From Macrolepiota albuminosa (taxonomy: Eukaryota; Basidiomycota; Agaricomycetes; Agaricales; Agaricaceae): a stretch of DNA of 64,000 nt. Position 1 is the stretch's first letter, and the number at the start of each line of letters is the position of its first letter. Below are positions 23,150 through 35,066 of this stretch, one piece after another. Location of the stretch: assembly GCA_027475525.1 (NCBI GenBank), contig JAMWFC010000065.1, forward strand, positions 872,188-936,187. The letters run 5' to 3'. The position numbers were made by a program, and so were the translations under genes. Under the pieces are notes generated by a model. It was not told where the DNA came from. It searched no databases and was given only the letters and a program-made list of their open reading frames with translations.

Positions 23150-24997
23150 CTAAGTGCTAGCTCGCGGCCCCTGAAATTTCGCTTTTGGCGGTAGATTGGC
23201 ACCAGTGGCACGCGAGCCACCCGCACTAGGACGTTGTATTGGGCTCGGCATAGAAGGGAGTGCCCCAGCCTCGACGTTGGTCTTGAGTGGACGGCCAGGC
23301 TCAAACACCGGCGCACGCCTCGAAAGTGTGGAAGCGGAGGTGGAGGTGGTACTGTAAGAATTCGACAGGCTGAACGGCGAGTTGGACGTTGAGGTATGAT
23401 TGGACGAGACGTTGACTGACTTTTGCGGGTGGCGATGGGGGTTCATCAAGAGTATGGGTGTCTGACCTTGTTGCAAGGAAGAACGCTGAATGTGTGTGTG
23501 TAGTGCTTGTGATTGCCTTGCTGCATGGCTCCATGGAGGCCCTTGTTGAGCGGAGCTAGTATCAATGGTAGAAGGTCGTTGTATTGGCGCTGGTTGAATT
23601 CCTGGTCGACTGATCAAACCAGAGGGTTGTGCGCGCTTCGGCGCGGAGGAGATGTAGGGAAATGCAGGGGAACGTTCTGACGACGAATCTGTACCAGAAT
23701 GACGAAGATCGTCCGATAGCAAGTCCAGTCGATCCATGAACATAGCGTAAGTGAGCTGCGCTTGCGCCTCTTTCTCGGCTTGCTCAATCTCTTGCTCGAC
23801 GCTTCTCAATTGTTCCTCTAGATCGTTGATGGTGCTGCTCTCTAATTTCTCCTTCTTCACGTTCAATTTCTCCATCTTGCTTGTCAAACCCGCCAGCTCG
23901 TTCTTCATAGATTCAAGCTTCTTCTTCTCCTTATCTGTCTGCCGCTCGCGTTCCTTTCGAACCCGATCAGCTTTTTCCTTGATGACCGTATACTCCAACT
24001 CCTTCTCTTGCCGCTGCTTATCGAGTTCTGGCATAAGCGCTTCCATCTCTTGCACAAATACTTCTGTCTCGCTCGTCGCTATTTGCGCACGCTTAACAGC
24101 TTCCTGCAACGACAAATTTTTTTGTTTTGCGCGATGATCAGCGGCGACATGTTTTTCCGATGAGCGCTTCAAAGCCTCAATTTCTGAACGAAGGGCCGCA
24201 TCAGCTTTTTGAGCATCACGGCGGGCTGTTTTAAGCGCAGCCGCTAACATTTCTCGTTCCGCGCTAACAAGCGACAATGCGTGCTGGAGCTGGCTGAGCT
24301 GATCTTCAATGCTAAGAGAGATGGTCGTCATGGGTGGTGTGTTGGGAAGCGTAAGGCTTGGGGACGTTGAGGGTGTAGAAACCGGGGGATCGGATGACGA
24401 CGTCGAATGGTCAACGTCGGCAGAAACAGACTCCGCTAGCACTTCTAAAGACTCTATTTCTTTCTCTGTGAGGTGATCGGCAAAGAACGCTCTCCTTACG
24501 AAATAGCTACCAAACGTACCTTCTGTAGTAGTAACTTGTTGGTGGATAACACCACTGCTGTCACCATGTACCAAGCCCAACTGCACATCATATTCCCTGC
24601 CAGGCATAAGCCCAAAGATTATCATTACGGCCTCATCTGCGCCATCCTCTATCCGAATGAGGAATCTTTGCCAAGGGGAGCCATTAACATCAACAGAAAG
24701 GCCTTTTGCCAAGGCATCGGATATACTAGACATTTTCTTCAATGGCATCATCTGCGAGTTGTCTTCTCCATTTGTTTGATAGTTATCTTCCTCCTCCTCG
24801 TCCATGATAAGACCTAGTGCGGCCAAAGGTGCAAAGTCGCCATTCGAATCAGGCAGGGTTGAAGACAGAATGAAAGTCACAGAAACCGAGTTGACTTCAC
24901 GAACTGAGAGGGAAAGAGGAGGTGCCCAGGGGCGTATCGAATGCCAGATACCTTGAGAAGAGGAGACGGCATCGGCCTGAGTACAGTCTGTAGACAT
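23150..24997 (-). CDS. FN3-like and coiled-coil protein of unknown function
   Basis: Single-exon ORF of 615 aa starting MSTDCTQADAV. Residues about 1-170 look like a fibronectin-III-type beta domain (PPLSLSVREVNSVSVTF ... LMPGREYDVQLGLVHG), interrupted by an acidic loop. Residues about 230-420 form a long charged coiled coil (repeated Glu/Lys/Gln heptads, e.g. KKLESMKNELAGLTSKMEKL). The last 190 residues are Ser/Pro/Gln-rich and probably disordered. No signal peptide or membrane segment. I do not recognise the family with certainty; fungal coiled-coil adaptor or trafficking proteins are possible. A transposon begins about 60 bp upstream of its ATG. Confidence 0.78.
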   Translation of the reverse strand: MSTDCTQADAVSSSQGIWHSIRPWAPPLSLSVREVNSVSVTFILSSTLPDSNGDFAPLAALGLIMDEEEEDNYQTNGEDNSQMMPLKKMSSISDALAKGLSVDVNGSPWQRFLIRIEDGADEAVMIIFGLMPGREYDVQLGLVHGDSSGVIHQQVTTTEGTFGSYFVRRAFFADHLTEKEIESLEVLAESVSADVDHSTSSSDPPVSTPSTSPSLTLPNTPPMTTISLSIEDQLSQLQHALSLVSAEREMLAAALKTARRDAQKADAALRSEIEALKRSSEKHVAADHRAKQKNLSLQEAVKRAQIATSETEVFVQEMEALMPELDKQRQEKELEYTVIKEKADRVRKERERQTDKEKKKLESMKNELAGLTSKMEKLNVKKEKLESSTINDLEEQLRSVEQEIEQAEKEAQAQLTYAMFMDRLDLLSDDLRHSGTDSSSERSPAFPYISSAPKRAQPSGLISRPGIQPAPIQRPSTIDTSSAQQGPPWSHAARQSQALHTHIQRSSLQQGQTPILLMNPHRHPQKSVNVSSNHTSTSNSPFSLSNSYSTTSTSASTLSRRAPVFEPGRPLKTNVEAGALPSMPSPIQRPSAGGSRATGANLPPKAKFQGPRAST

Positions 24998-25059
24998 GGA
25001 TCAATGGAAGAATAAGCAGATTGTCAGCGTCACAGTTGTGACAATTTACTCCTTCCAAT

Positions 25060-25525
25060 CACTGGATGCAGGGAACGATGTTTTTTAGCAAAACAATGTA
25101 TGTAAAAATATGGTAAAAATAATCCAAATAGTTTTAAAATTTTCTTTGAATGTTTCTGTCAAAAACATCAAAAAAAATATTGTAATTGAACTTAAAATGG
25201 TAATTCGACAGAGAAGTTGAAAGAATATTTCAATGTCAGGAAGAATACTTCCATAAGAAAAAAGGAAAAAGTATTGAATTAGATCTATAGATATTTCTTA
25301 AATATCTTTTAAATTACTTTTTAATGTGCTTTTTCATTGTCATTTTCAAAAACAATGTAATAACAATCAGGGCCAATGGTTTGATTGTTTTTGGTGTTCT
25401 TTCACAATGTTCTGCCACATAACAATCAAAAAGTATTGTGACTAATCTGTCACAATTTTCCTTGAATATTTCAATGCAAAGAATTTAGAAAGAAATTAAA
25501 TATGATGATACAATACTTTGTTCTA
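25060..25525 (+). repeat. left terminal inverted repeat
   Basis: Matches the reverse complement of 27905-28792 (minus the insert) over almost its full length with scattered mismatches; for example GGGCCAATGGTTTGATTG pairs with CAATCAAACCATTGGCCC. Confidence 0.85.
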
Positions 25526-27904
25526 ACAAATAATAAAGCTTCAGGCTTGATTTCAAAGTTACAGCCAAACAAACACCCTAAAGTCACTTTTAATTTTGCA
25601 AACTTAAATCACCACAGACCACTGTATACTGCAACAATGTCATGAAGCTGTGAAATCGCAAAAGCCACTTGGACCACAACCATTAAAGGAATACAACACA
25701 TCACAAGCAGAGTCTACTATACAAAATAAGGAGTTTACCAGCTTTGTTTGAAACCTTCAAGACCCTCAGTTCAAGATTCTATAGGTATGGAAAGGCAGCA
25801 CAAAGTCTGTTCTTGTCATGAAGCATGTACATGGGATGAGTGTTGGGGATGCAGATATCAGTGGTATGAGCAAGCAGGACAGAGATGATGTGAGTCTAGT
25901 GGCTGTCTTTCTCTTGTCCACAGATTGATGGGGTGATGTTTTCTAGATTGCAGCATGGATATTGGAGCTTTGCCTGAAGGAACTTTTCAAGTTTAGAATT
26001 GTGCAGACCAATCCTAATTAGTCAAATTTTTTTTAGAACATGCATTCACTCTATAATAGTAATCACTGTTTCCATGCTTATGATGGACCTACTACATCTA
26101 ACTATTTCTATACACATGCTGAAGTTAGCAATGTTGCCAATATCTTTAATCCTTAGCCAATCTGAGGTCTTCTCTAATAGTGACATATCTTACAGACATA
26201 GATCTTGCTAAACATAATTTCACTTACAAGCCTCACTATCATATTTAAAGCTACTTTTCCTGCCAGAAAACATGATAATTAAATAGATTTGTCCTGCTAA
26301 ATGACATTTGACATGTTCATACTCCAAAAACTCTGCATTTTAGTCAACAGCATTTATTGAACTCATGTAAAAGCTCCACACATGATGCACTGCACTAGTC
26401 CAGAGACAGAGCTGACTGTTTGTTGTCTGGCAGCTCTTTATAATCTTTCAAGAGTGCTATCAATATTTTCAGGTCCTGTTACAATAACAATTGATTACAC
26501 AATGCCAACACACTCTACTCAAGACATTTTGAATACTTCTCCACAGGCTTGGTTGATTTTTAGTGGGCCAGTGCATTCGATCGAGCTTGTCCAGCTGCAT
26601 GTATAGCACTTCTATTCTAATCAGCTATATAATGAAGTGAGTGTCTTTGTATCATGATTATTCTGCCTAACCCTGTCTTGTCAGCCCATCTATACACAGC
26701 ATGATGGTGTTCATAACCTGAGCAGGATGATCTATGACATTTTAATTAAGGGTGATAATAGACAAGCCAGTCGTGGACAGGGATATGACATCACTTTATC
26801 AAACAAAGCTTTGGTCATTGCAAGTCAGCCCCTTGCTGGACCAGCTATGAAGTTGGTGGGTTGCCATGATGAAGCTATTGGTGTCAATGACACAAACCTT
26901 GCTAAATGCTGGTTCAATTGCATCCTGTCAATCATGTGGGTCTTCTTTAATCCATTCCTGCCTAATTGACCTGTTCCTTAAATAGCTGTATATATATATA
27001 TATCTTGTTACAAAACTTGATAAACTAATCCTACATAGAATCAGATTTCTTGAACTTGTTTTGATCTTGTAAACTATCTATTTCAAGCCACAATACATCA
27101 TTGTTATTTACTATAGTATAAACATTATATTTCTTGTTATTTTGCTATGGTATCTTCATTGTATAAAAGCCACAATTTTTCAAGAGGTTTTGTTGACCTC
27201 TTCTATCAATCATTTGCTGGCTAATTGACCAAAGCTATCTTCAGATCACAATACCTTGAAAGTAGACTACAATAATGTGCTACAAACTTTGGCCTTTCTG
27301 TCATAAGTGATGTTTGCATTCTCATGCATATTCAGGTCTGCAAGAATCAGAATTTCATTTAGAGTATGGCTTTGAAATGAGCTAGAAGGAAGGCTAGTCT
27401 CTGTAGATGCAGGATTTGGTTAGTGATAAGATCCTGTCTATAGCAAGAAAGAAAGAAGAGCAACAAAGAAAGTGTAGTGAGTAGAAAGATATACTGAGAG
27501 CATATCTAAAATGATGTCAAGAGCTCAATTTGGATCAAGGTTAAAATACTCAATAAGACTGATAATCTTCTCCCAGACTAGATGAGCTCATTCTTCAATA
27601 GCAGAATAAGGCTCAGTTGGATGTCCAGTAACAGAAGAATAAGAGAGACCCAGATTACTAGTTAGCTCCAAAACAAGTTTGCTATAATCCTCAGACTTCA
27701 GACTTTGAAAAAATAAAACAAACAATAGACCAGTTCATGTTCTAATTTCCTTCTTGTCCATGGCAACTTTGTCTGGTATTGGACTAACACTTAGTGACAG
27801 TCCAAAAGAAGAAAACGAATTGTGTGTAAAAATTTGCACTTTTGCAATTTTGCTAAAAATAATCCTTTGCAAGTATAATTATTATTTGATTTCTTTTTGC
27901 ATGT

Positions 27905-28792
27905 TTTAGGACAAAGTATTGTATCATCACATTTAATTTCTTTCTAAATTCTTTGCATTAAAATATTCAAGGAAAATTGTGACAAATTAGTCACAATACT
28001 GTTATATGGCAGACCATTGTGAAAGAATACCAAAAACAATCAAACCATTGGCCCTGATTGTTATTACATTGTTTTTGACAAAAAGCACATTAAAAAGTAA
28101 TTTAAAAGATATTCAAGAAATATCTATATATCTTATTCAATACTTTTTTCTTTTTTCTTATAGAAGTATTCTTTCTGACATTAAGATATTCTCTCAACTT
28201 CTCTGTTCAAAATGGTAGCTGAAACTGCAGTTTTCACATGACCAATAAAGCATGTTGAGTAGTCACATGTACTGTCTAAAGAGGGAGTGCAAGTGAGACC
28301 TGTCCCTAGTGGAGTCTCATCTCGATGCCCACTCTCTAGGTAAGCTAGTAATTGTCTGGAGTAAAGTGTCATCGAAGATGACCATGACTTAGGTGTGACA
28401 ACTGTATCAATTCATAGCTACTCACCACGCCACTCCCAGAGTGTATTTGTATTTCTTGTACCTCATGTCAATACAAGCATCGGAGCTGAGACAGGCTGGA
28501 ACAGCTCTTTCAAAAATGCTCCAACTTATCCAGTAGCAACTACCTGAGTGCAGTCTTTGGTATCATAAAGATATTGTTTGGAATAATTGATAAATATTAT
28601 AATTTTTTTCTTTATTTCTATTCAAATTCTATTACAAATACCATTGAATTACCATTTTAAGTTCAATTTCAATAATTTTTTGATGTTTTTGACAGAAACA
28701 TTCAAATAAAATTTTAAAACTATTTGAATTATTTTTACCATATTTTTACATTGTTTTGCTAAAAAAAAAAACATCGTTCCCTGCATCCAGTG
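27905..28792 (-). repeat. right terminal inverted repeat, split by an insertion
   Basis: Reverse-complement partner of the left arm. Continuity breaks at 28208/28646, where extra sequence is inserted. Confidence 0.83.
28209..28645. mobile_element. 437-bp insertion nested in the right TIR
   Basis: This segment has no partner in the left arm. Outside it, CTCTGTTC (28201-28208) and GAATTACCATTTT (28646 on) are adjacent in the left-arm equivalent. The insert starts AAAATGGTA and ends TACCATT, a short inverted terminus that suggests a MITE-like element. No coding potential. Confidence 0.55.
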
Positions 28793-28795
28793 AAT

Positions 28796-29909
28796 GAGCT
28801 GCTATATATTGGCTTAAGAGACGGGGCTCGCGGAGCCGGTCTCGGGGGTCGAGTTAAAAATTTTTGTGTCTGTTACATGGCGGCTATTTTACTAATATAA
28901 AGGGCAGTGGTGGGAGGGTAGCGTGAAAATGGTAGTTAAGTCGAGTCGGTATGAACTCGAGAGCAATCTATGAGATACTTTTCCCTTTCATTAGTTGGTT
29001 TGCGCACCTAGAGAGTAATCCTTGAGATGGTTGTCTCTACCGGGCTCAGGGTTTCAGATTGCTCTCTAAGTGCTCTGCGACTTGACGCTCTCATTGGTCT
29101 TGTGAAATCGAGGATTTAACTCGACAAAACAGGCCCCGGGAAGCTCCCGAGAAACCTTGTACGGCCACATCTCGGCCTCAAATCCGCAATAACGGACAAC
29201 ATATATAAAACATGTCTTGAAAAGGAAATTCTCGTTTTCTTCTTGTTTTTTTCGTGCTATCACACATGTAACAAGTCGATACGTAAATTTACGTTGAGAA
29301 CCTGTCATACACCTCAATTAAGGGACTCAGATTGCCTTGAACATGTAACAAGTCGATACGTAAATTTACGTTGAGAACCTGTCATACACCTCAATTAAGG
29401 GACTCAGATTGCCTTGAATGCTCAGAATTTTGTTGTCAAAATTTAAAAAATTTCATCCGGCTGAGCCTCAAATCCGCAAAGTTGGGACTTAGATCTGGTC
29501 AAAATTTCCCTTCAAATCCGCTATTTCGCAGACAAGGTTTCTTGGGAGCTTCCCGGGGCCTGACAAAACCTGAGGATGCATTATTTTGGTGTATGGTTCC
29601 GTTCAGCACCTTGCTCGCCCAGGCATTGAACAGTATCCAAGGCGCATTCTGACAAAGCCAGAGACTGACGTTGTTCAGGCTTCGAGTTCGTTTATAGTAC
29701 ACCTCTTTTTGTCCATCTCAGACTTTCTCAGTGAGATTTATCATTTCTCGTAGATGCTATTAGAAGATTGAATGGTATCTGAATCTGTGGTAGAAAGCAT
29801 TGTGTGTATTGCATCTCAACTTGTAGACGTCTGTAAAAATATAGATTGACCGGGTTGGAAAGTAAAGATACATTGTAGTGAGAATTCAATTTATTCCGCT
29901 TATTGAAAG
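28796..29909. other. intergenic with a 31-bp inverted repeat around a duplicated junction
   Basis: The arms at 29130-29160 (AGGCCCCGGGAAGCTCCC...) and 29532-29562 are reverse complements with one mismatch. CCTCAAATCCGCAA recurs at about 29170 and 29466. The 77-bp duplication F lies between the arms. No gene is supported here. Confidence 0.7.
29264..29417. repeat. 77-bp perfect tandem duplication, copy F
   Basis: Units 29264-29340 and 29341-29417 are identical. They lie outside the retroelements, in the centre of an inverted repeat. Confidence 0.97.
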
Positions 29910-32509
29910 TCATGACGAGGTCGACCACGCTCGTTTTGTGTGGGGGGTGAAAATGGGTAGTGGGTGGGCCTCGGTGTTGAAGACATACTCTATAAACGCC
30001 ATTGAGTTATTTTAACAATCAAGGCAGGGTGGGATCAACGTACTGTCTAAAGGTAGGACGTTTGAATCCGAGAACAGGAGGAACAAATATTTCAACGTCT
30101 CGCTCTATACAGACACATGTTGATAACCCAACGACCTTGAACAAAATAAGACGTACCAAAAAGAATGTCTCCATCCGGTCCTCAAGTTTGCTATTTACAT
30201 CCTCCACGTTCAATATCGTCGCGTATCCGCCAGTCTCTACACGAGCATACTTCTCAATCGATTGGAAGATATCCCATCCGTATGTTCGGTACTTCTCGTC
30301 ACCAGTAAGGCGATAGGCAAGGAAGAGGGACTCTACAGTTTGCGGGCTGTCCCAACAAAAGGTCATCAAGTCATATATGGTGCATAGCAGACAAACCAAC
30401 CGGAGCATGTATCGTGCGTCATAAGGAGGTTTCCTATGAGCAGGGCTACAGGTTGACACACTTTAGTATAAAGTATCCCTATAATCCATGAATGACCGAC
30501 CGTGCGCCTTTGATGTACCAATCCCGATTACCATCTTTAGGTTGCGTGTTATCACCAGCATGCCTGAAATGCACGATTTCTGGTGCCAGGCCTCTATCAA
30601 GGTTAAAACATGAGCTGCAGAGTTTCGGAAGAACCAAGGTAAAAAAAAATGCACGTAGATGTTCCCTTATAGAAATCCATACACGTCTCAATGAATGCCA
30701 TTCCTGTCTTCCAGTCACGCCTCGCATCTTCCGTGAGCTCTTCATCACGAGGTGGTACCGAGACCTGTGACGCATTAGCGCCAGAAGTTGTTGCACCGAG
30801 CATGAGAGAGCCTCCAATGAAACAAGCGCGGTGGTCTTGCTTGTGTTCAGGATTCCAAGTGCTATGTCTGTGTGAGTCGAAGCCCTAAGTTTACTCCCGG
30901 GAGGTGACGTACACGCGTCCACGTCGGCCTACCTGGGGGACGAGCTCAGTAGCATATGTGAGATTGCTTTCGGCGCTCCTCTTCAGGAGAAGTTTATGGA
31001 CGGCGGTCATAGTCCTTTCGTACATCTTAAAAGAATGATGAGGTCAAGCTCGAGTTTGAGAGAGATGGATGTACTTCACGGTAGACGGGTTCTGTTTGGG
31101 CCTAAAATTCGAATTAGATCAAAGTTCATCAGTACGATGGATGCCATACAGTCTGGAGGTATTGTTTACTGAAAAAGAACATGTAAAATCAGTAACGCAG
31201 GCAGGAAAGACAGTATGTAGAATGGTGGTTGCTCACAGTAGATATTCATAGTAGGAATCTCCCCTGAATCCCAGGCGTACTTGTGACGTGAGGAACTGAC
31301 CACTCTCTGATCTGATGTCGTATATATTAGTGAAAGATACAGAGGGAAATGCTGGATGCGCACCCCATATATATCGAAGTCAGATCCGTTGTCAGCATCC
31401 CCTTTTTAATTATTTTCATGACCTAAAAGGACCTCTGGTCAACAAAGACTCTACAGAGTATGAGTTTCTCATGCGTACGTTCTCTGCCTTGTCCCAGTAT
31501 TCATCACTCTTAGTCAATTGGCTGAGATATCTCAGCTCAAGCTGGATGGCGGCAATTTCGGCGGTGGTAACGACGTTATTAGGGTCTTCCACTGGAGTGC
31601 GCATCGCGAGGTTAACTTCAGTGGTTGGTAGCCCAAAGGGTGTATTGAAAGCGGGCATGAGCCGATCAGCAATATCTTTGGCGAGTTCGAGGTAGAGGGA
31701 ATCGCCACCAGAAAGATGATACGCGGAGAGAAGACCACCAAGGATACGACTTGTGACCTGTCGATCATGTTCGTATCCGTATTAGCTTTTCGCCTCAGTG
31801 GGGATGAATGCAAACTTGCCTCGAAAGTATTATACTTACCATCGCGGTTAAAAGAGAGGAAGTTGGCGATCCACTTCCTAGCACGGGCGTATTCCGAGTC
31901 GAGACCCATGAGCTGGATGGTGTCGAGCGCGTCGATGACAGTATATCCAATTGCACCTGCATCTGTCAAGTTTGTGCCTTTCTTTGATATTGGGTGGTAG
32001 TTATCATCGCCCATGGAATCTCTCTCTGATAAAAACAGTTCATTAGAATCATTTTGCTTCAGTACGGAATCTTGTTGTACCATATGCCGACCATGTATGC
32101 TGGAATACGTTAAGGTGAGAAATGCAGGGATACCAAGGGCACATACCTGAAATGCTCTTACTATTGCATCTCGCTTTGCTATATCTGCAGACAAGTAGAC
32201 TTGGTCCTGTCTCTCAGGAGTTATTGTTTGCAGAAGAGCTTCCCTCTACGGTCCATCAATCAGGTGCTGGAGTGCCATCAAACATAGAAATATACATTAT
32301 ATAGTAGAGCAGCAAGGACTAGAGCAACAATGCCCACGAACAATTTGCCGAATGAACAAGAAGTCGAATTTTGAGTGCTTGATAATGCGTTCGATTTCTA
32401 GGGCTAGGTTCGTATATACCCTTAAGAATAAGATAATACGTACCCTGTTCTCCTTTCTCTCCACCTCTCTGGATCCACTCTTCCTTTGCCTCAATTCCTT
32501 TTCTGACAT
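29910..32509 (-). CDS. GH47 class I alpha-1,2-mannosidase-like protein, 17 exons
   Basis: Exons: 32509-32444, 32397-32296, 32245-32147, 32099-32081, 32025-31820, 31757-31479, 31422-31364, 31311-31237, 31168-31150, 31101-31075, 31025-30933, 30884-30655, 30593-30501, 30445-30401, 30346-30157, 30104-30044, 29989-29910; all phases agree, giving 580 aa. A type II anchor (LFVGIVALVLAALLY) lies near residue 45, so it should sit in the ER/Golgi and trim N-glycan mannose. GH47 blocks: HTWSAYERDSMGDDNYHPISK, NTFEVTSRILGGLLSAY, GDSYYEYLLKQYLQT, QDHRACFIGGSLMLGA, TSTGLAPEI, RPQTVESLFLAYRLTG, and the C-terminal NTEAHPLPIFTP calcium-site motif. The disulfide cysteines (ACFIGG and IETCMD) are present. Odd: the usual RPETVES is RPQTVES, with Gln at a position known as catalytic Glu in ER mannosidase I. 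Intron 5 begins GC rather than GT. Confidence 0.9.
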
Positions 32510-35066
32510 AATGTTCTTGCGATCACGGTTGATCAAGGTTTGGACGTGTCTAAACGATTCTAATTGTGACGTGGGCAACAAAAAACTCGCGCCGGAGGTT
32601 AATTAGACTCAAGAGCAAAGATGAAGTTCTTTCGGGAGTAAAAATCGAGCCTTAAAGAAGGAAAGTACACCAGTCATAATTCGCCACGTATTTTCCGACG
32701 ATGAACACTTAGTATTGCCGAATGAAGAAGACACCCATGGACACTTGCAGGATCACTCTGATCTAATCTGATGATCTTTTGAATGGACGCTCAAGTGATA
32801 GCTCACGTGTTTCTCAGATCCTTTCTCTCTGCGACGCAATGGATGATCAATCGGTCAATTCCTATGCCATCTCTTATAATAGGTCTATCATGTCGACAAC
32901 TTAAGTTATGATTCTACGCAGTATGGCAACGACGCGTTTCTTATTCCATCGTTGTTAACGCTCTTACTATGACCGTGGGAAACATCAATGATACGCCTCT
33001 GATTGACTATGCCAGGACTTCATTCAAAAGTCACAGCACCCTTGGACACGTCAAGTGGGGGGCTTCCAATCCCCGAAGTTCAGAGCTGCTTGAACACTAT
33101 TCTCTCCTGTACCTGTACCGACATATCCCTGCCGTCTCTGTTTTACGCAGCCTTGACTGGCGTGTACCTTCTGTGCCTCCTTCCCATAAATACCTTCCCG
33201 GCAGCTTGCAACATGCCCCGGTCCTTTGCAACGCGCGGGGGGTGCAAACGTCCCTTGATAACGTTCTTCCACCCTGCTCAATCCTAAATATCATGCACTT
33301 CGTCCTGCTCTGTCATGTCCTGCTTTGAAAGACGCATACGTGCGCGTTCCCCGGTCAAAAGTTATGAATTAACTTTCTGAAGAGTGCCTTCAACGACACA
33401 TCATAACCTACTAGTTGCCACCGCCCGTTACGCAAGACAAGGCTCTGGTAACTGCCAGTCTTTCCCATAGCGGGGAACCGAACCGCCACATATCCCTTTG
33501 AATGACTTTTTCTTTTGGTCAAGACATTAAATTTGCCGTAGTTCTCAATACACAGTTGTTCAAGCCTTGAAGAACTCTGGTTCAGTACTGTACATAAATA
33601 AGTGGAGGCCTCTGCCAGCCTCAAGAATTCCTAGGTCTCTATCACCAAATTACGGTTTCTTCTATTTTCGAATTTCCCTGGTCATGATGATATGGTGGAA
33701 ATGCAACCAGCGTGTGGTAACTCGATGTTGGAACCTACGGAATGTTTACCGGCTGCCAACGGTCAATGGCACCCATTTCAACTCCTAAGGTGACAACTGC
33801 GGCTATGCCGCTCGAAGCACCGGTCCTGCGGTCACTGTGGCCGCTTCGTGTCATGGTGACTAACACCCGTCAGGGCCATCCTTTACAGTCCCATGACCGA
33901 ACCAATTCTCTAGACAATGGTACCCGCCTACAAGGTGAGGGTATGTAGGAACCTCATACCAACGTCATCATCAAAACCCACACTATCTTATCAGATCTCG
34001 TTTGCATGGAATCCCACAGTATCAAAGATATCAGCGCTACATGATTGGCCTTCTACTCCACTGCTGACTGTACAACTGAACTACTTTGTTTCTAGACACG
34101 CATCTTTTAATCCTTTAGTATCATTTCACCCTCCGTCTTTACCTGCTGCGATGAGCGATACAGTTCTGAATGGTTTGAGTCCCCTTCATGGAATGACCAT
34201 ACCTTAATAGGGTCACTTTTAAGGAGAGTGCGGAGCTTCCGGGCTTTGTATTTGTCATTAGCGGACGGTACACCTCGTGAATGTTTCTCTGCAGTTTCGC
34301 GAGTTCAAAACCTCATCTCTTGGAGGTCAGTCTTCGATCAGAAGGAGATGTACGGGATATGCGCTCGTAGGCATAACTGCAATCAATATTTCACCGTCAA
34401 TGGCTCTTGTCTGAGTTTAGCAACTTCAGATTGAAGATAAGAGTAATCGGTGGCTTGGAAAGCAAACTCGTGCTCTTGACAGCCTTTCCTGTGGAATAGG
34501 TGAGCAAAATAAAATGTGGGTTTAACCAACACATCCGTCTAATCTTTGGGCTCAAACTTGTGATTGCTTAGAGATAACACCTGTAGATACGCTAGTCGTC
34601 TGTAGAACTGCAACACTTACACAGCAATAGCAACCTTTTTTCTGCTATGTGCGAATCAATAATAAACATGTTTATTGGAGGAAGTGAAGATGAAATTTTA
34701 TAGTGATGGTCGAGCCTACTTTGTTGAAATTTAACTCGAGCTAAGATTGGTACTCATACATAGTTAGTTCCATCTCGCCTTAGCAGCGGATCACCTCTGG
34801 TTTGTTTGTATTCTGAGTGGCATTTTTTGGTGTATCACCGTGGACATACTAACCTTTAAATTGGTAGCTGTCAGGATGAACGTGCTCTTAGGATCAAACG
34901 CTAATTTCTGATAATTTCGTTCGAGACAGCGTACAACATATTTATAATGAGCCTAACTAAGTCCACAGACTCAGACAACTGATTTAGTTCGGCCTACAAG
35001 TATAGAGAAAAACCTAGCACACGCGTAAATTTTATCAACGAATCTATCCCCAAAATATGAGGCGAC
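32510..35066. other. intergenic; no gene supported
   Basis: About 2.6 kb with only short, overlapping ORFs on both strands and no family motif or consistent splice chain that I could follow. Confidence 0.5.

Larger units (their letters stand above)
25060..28792. mobile_element. AT-rich DNA transposon with long terminal inverted repeats (CACTG ends)
   Basis: The left end CACTGGATGCAGGGAACGATG is mirrored at the right end by CATCGTTCCCTGCATCCAGTG. The flanks carry AAT on both sides (25057-25059 and 28793-28795). Inverted similarity continues for about 455 bp (left 25060-25525; right 27905-28792, excluding a 437-bp insert). The interior (25.5-27.9 kb) is AT-rich with only short ORFs and no transposase I recognise, so the copy looks non-autonomous. 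A CACT(A/G) terminus with a 3-bp duplication fits the CACTA/EnSpm (CMC) superfamily, though such long TIRs are unusual for it. Confidence 0.78.

Noticed and set aside
26382..26969. ORFs inside the long-TIR element as a transposase
   Set aside because: 74 and 80 aa, AT-driven composition, no DDE/D or zinc-finger motif, no splice chain joining them.
30044..30156. GH47 thought to lack the ETLKYLYLLF block and so be a pseudogene
   Set aside because: The block is present as a separate exon (30104-30044, SETLKYLFLLFSD) between two short introns; phases agree.
32969..33328. 119-aa plus-strand ORF and its overlapping neighbours
   Set aside because: Frames overlap on both strands with no motif, no promoter signal and no splice continuity.
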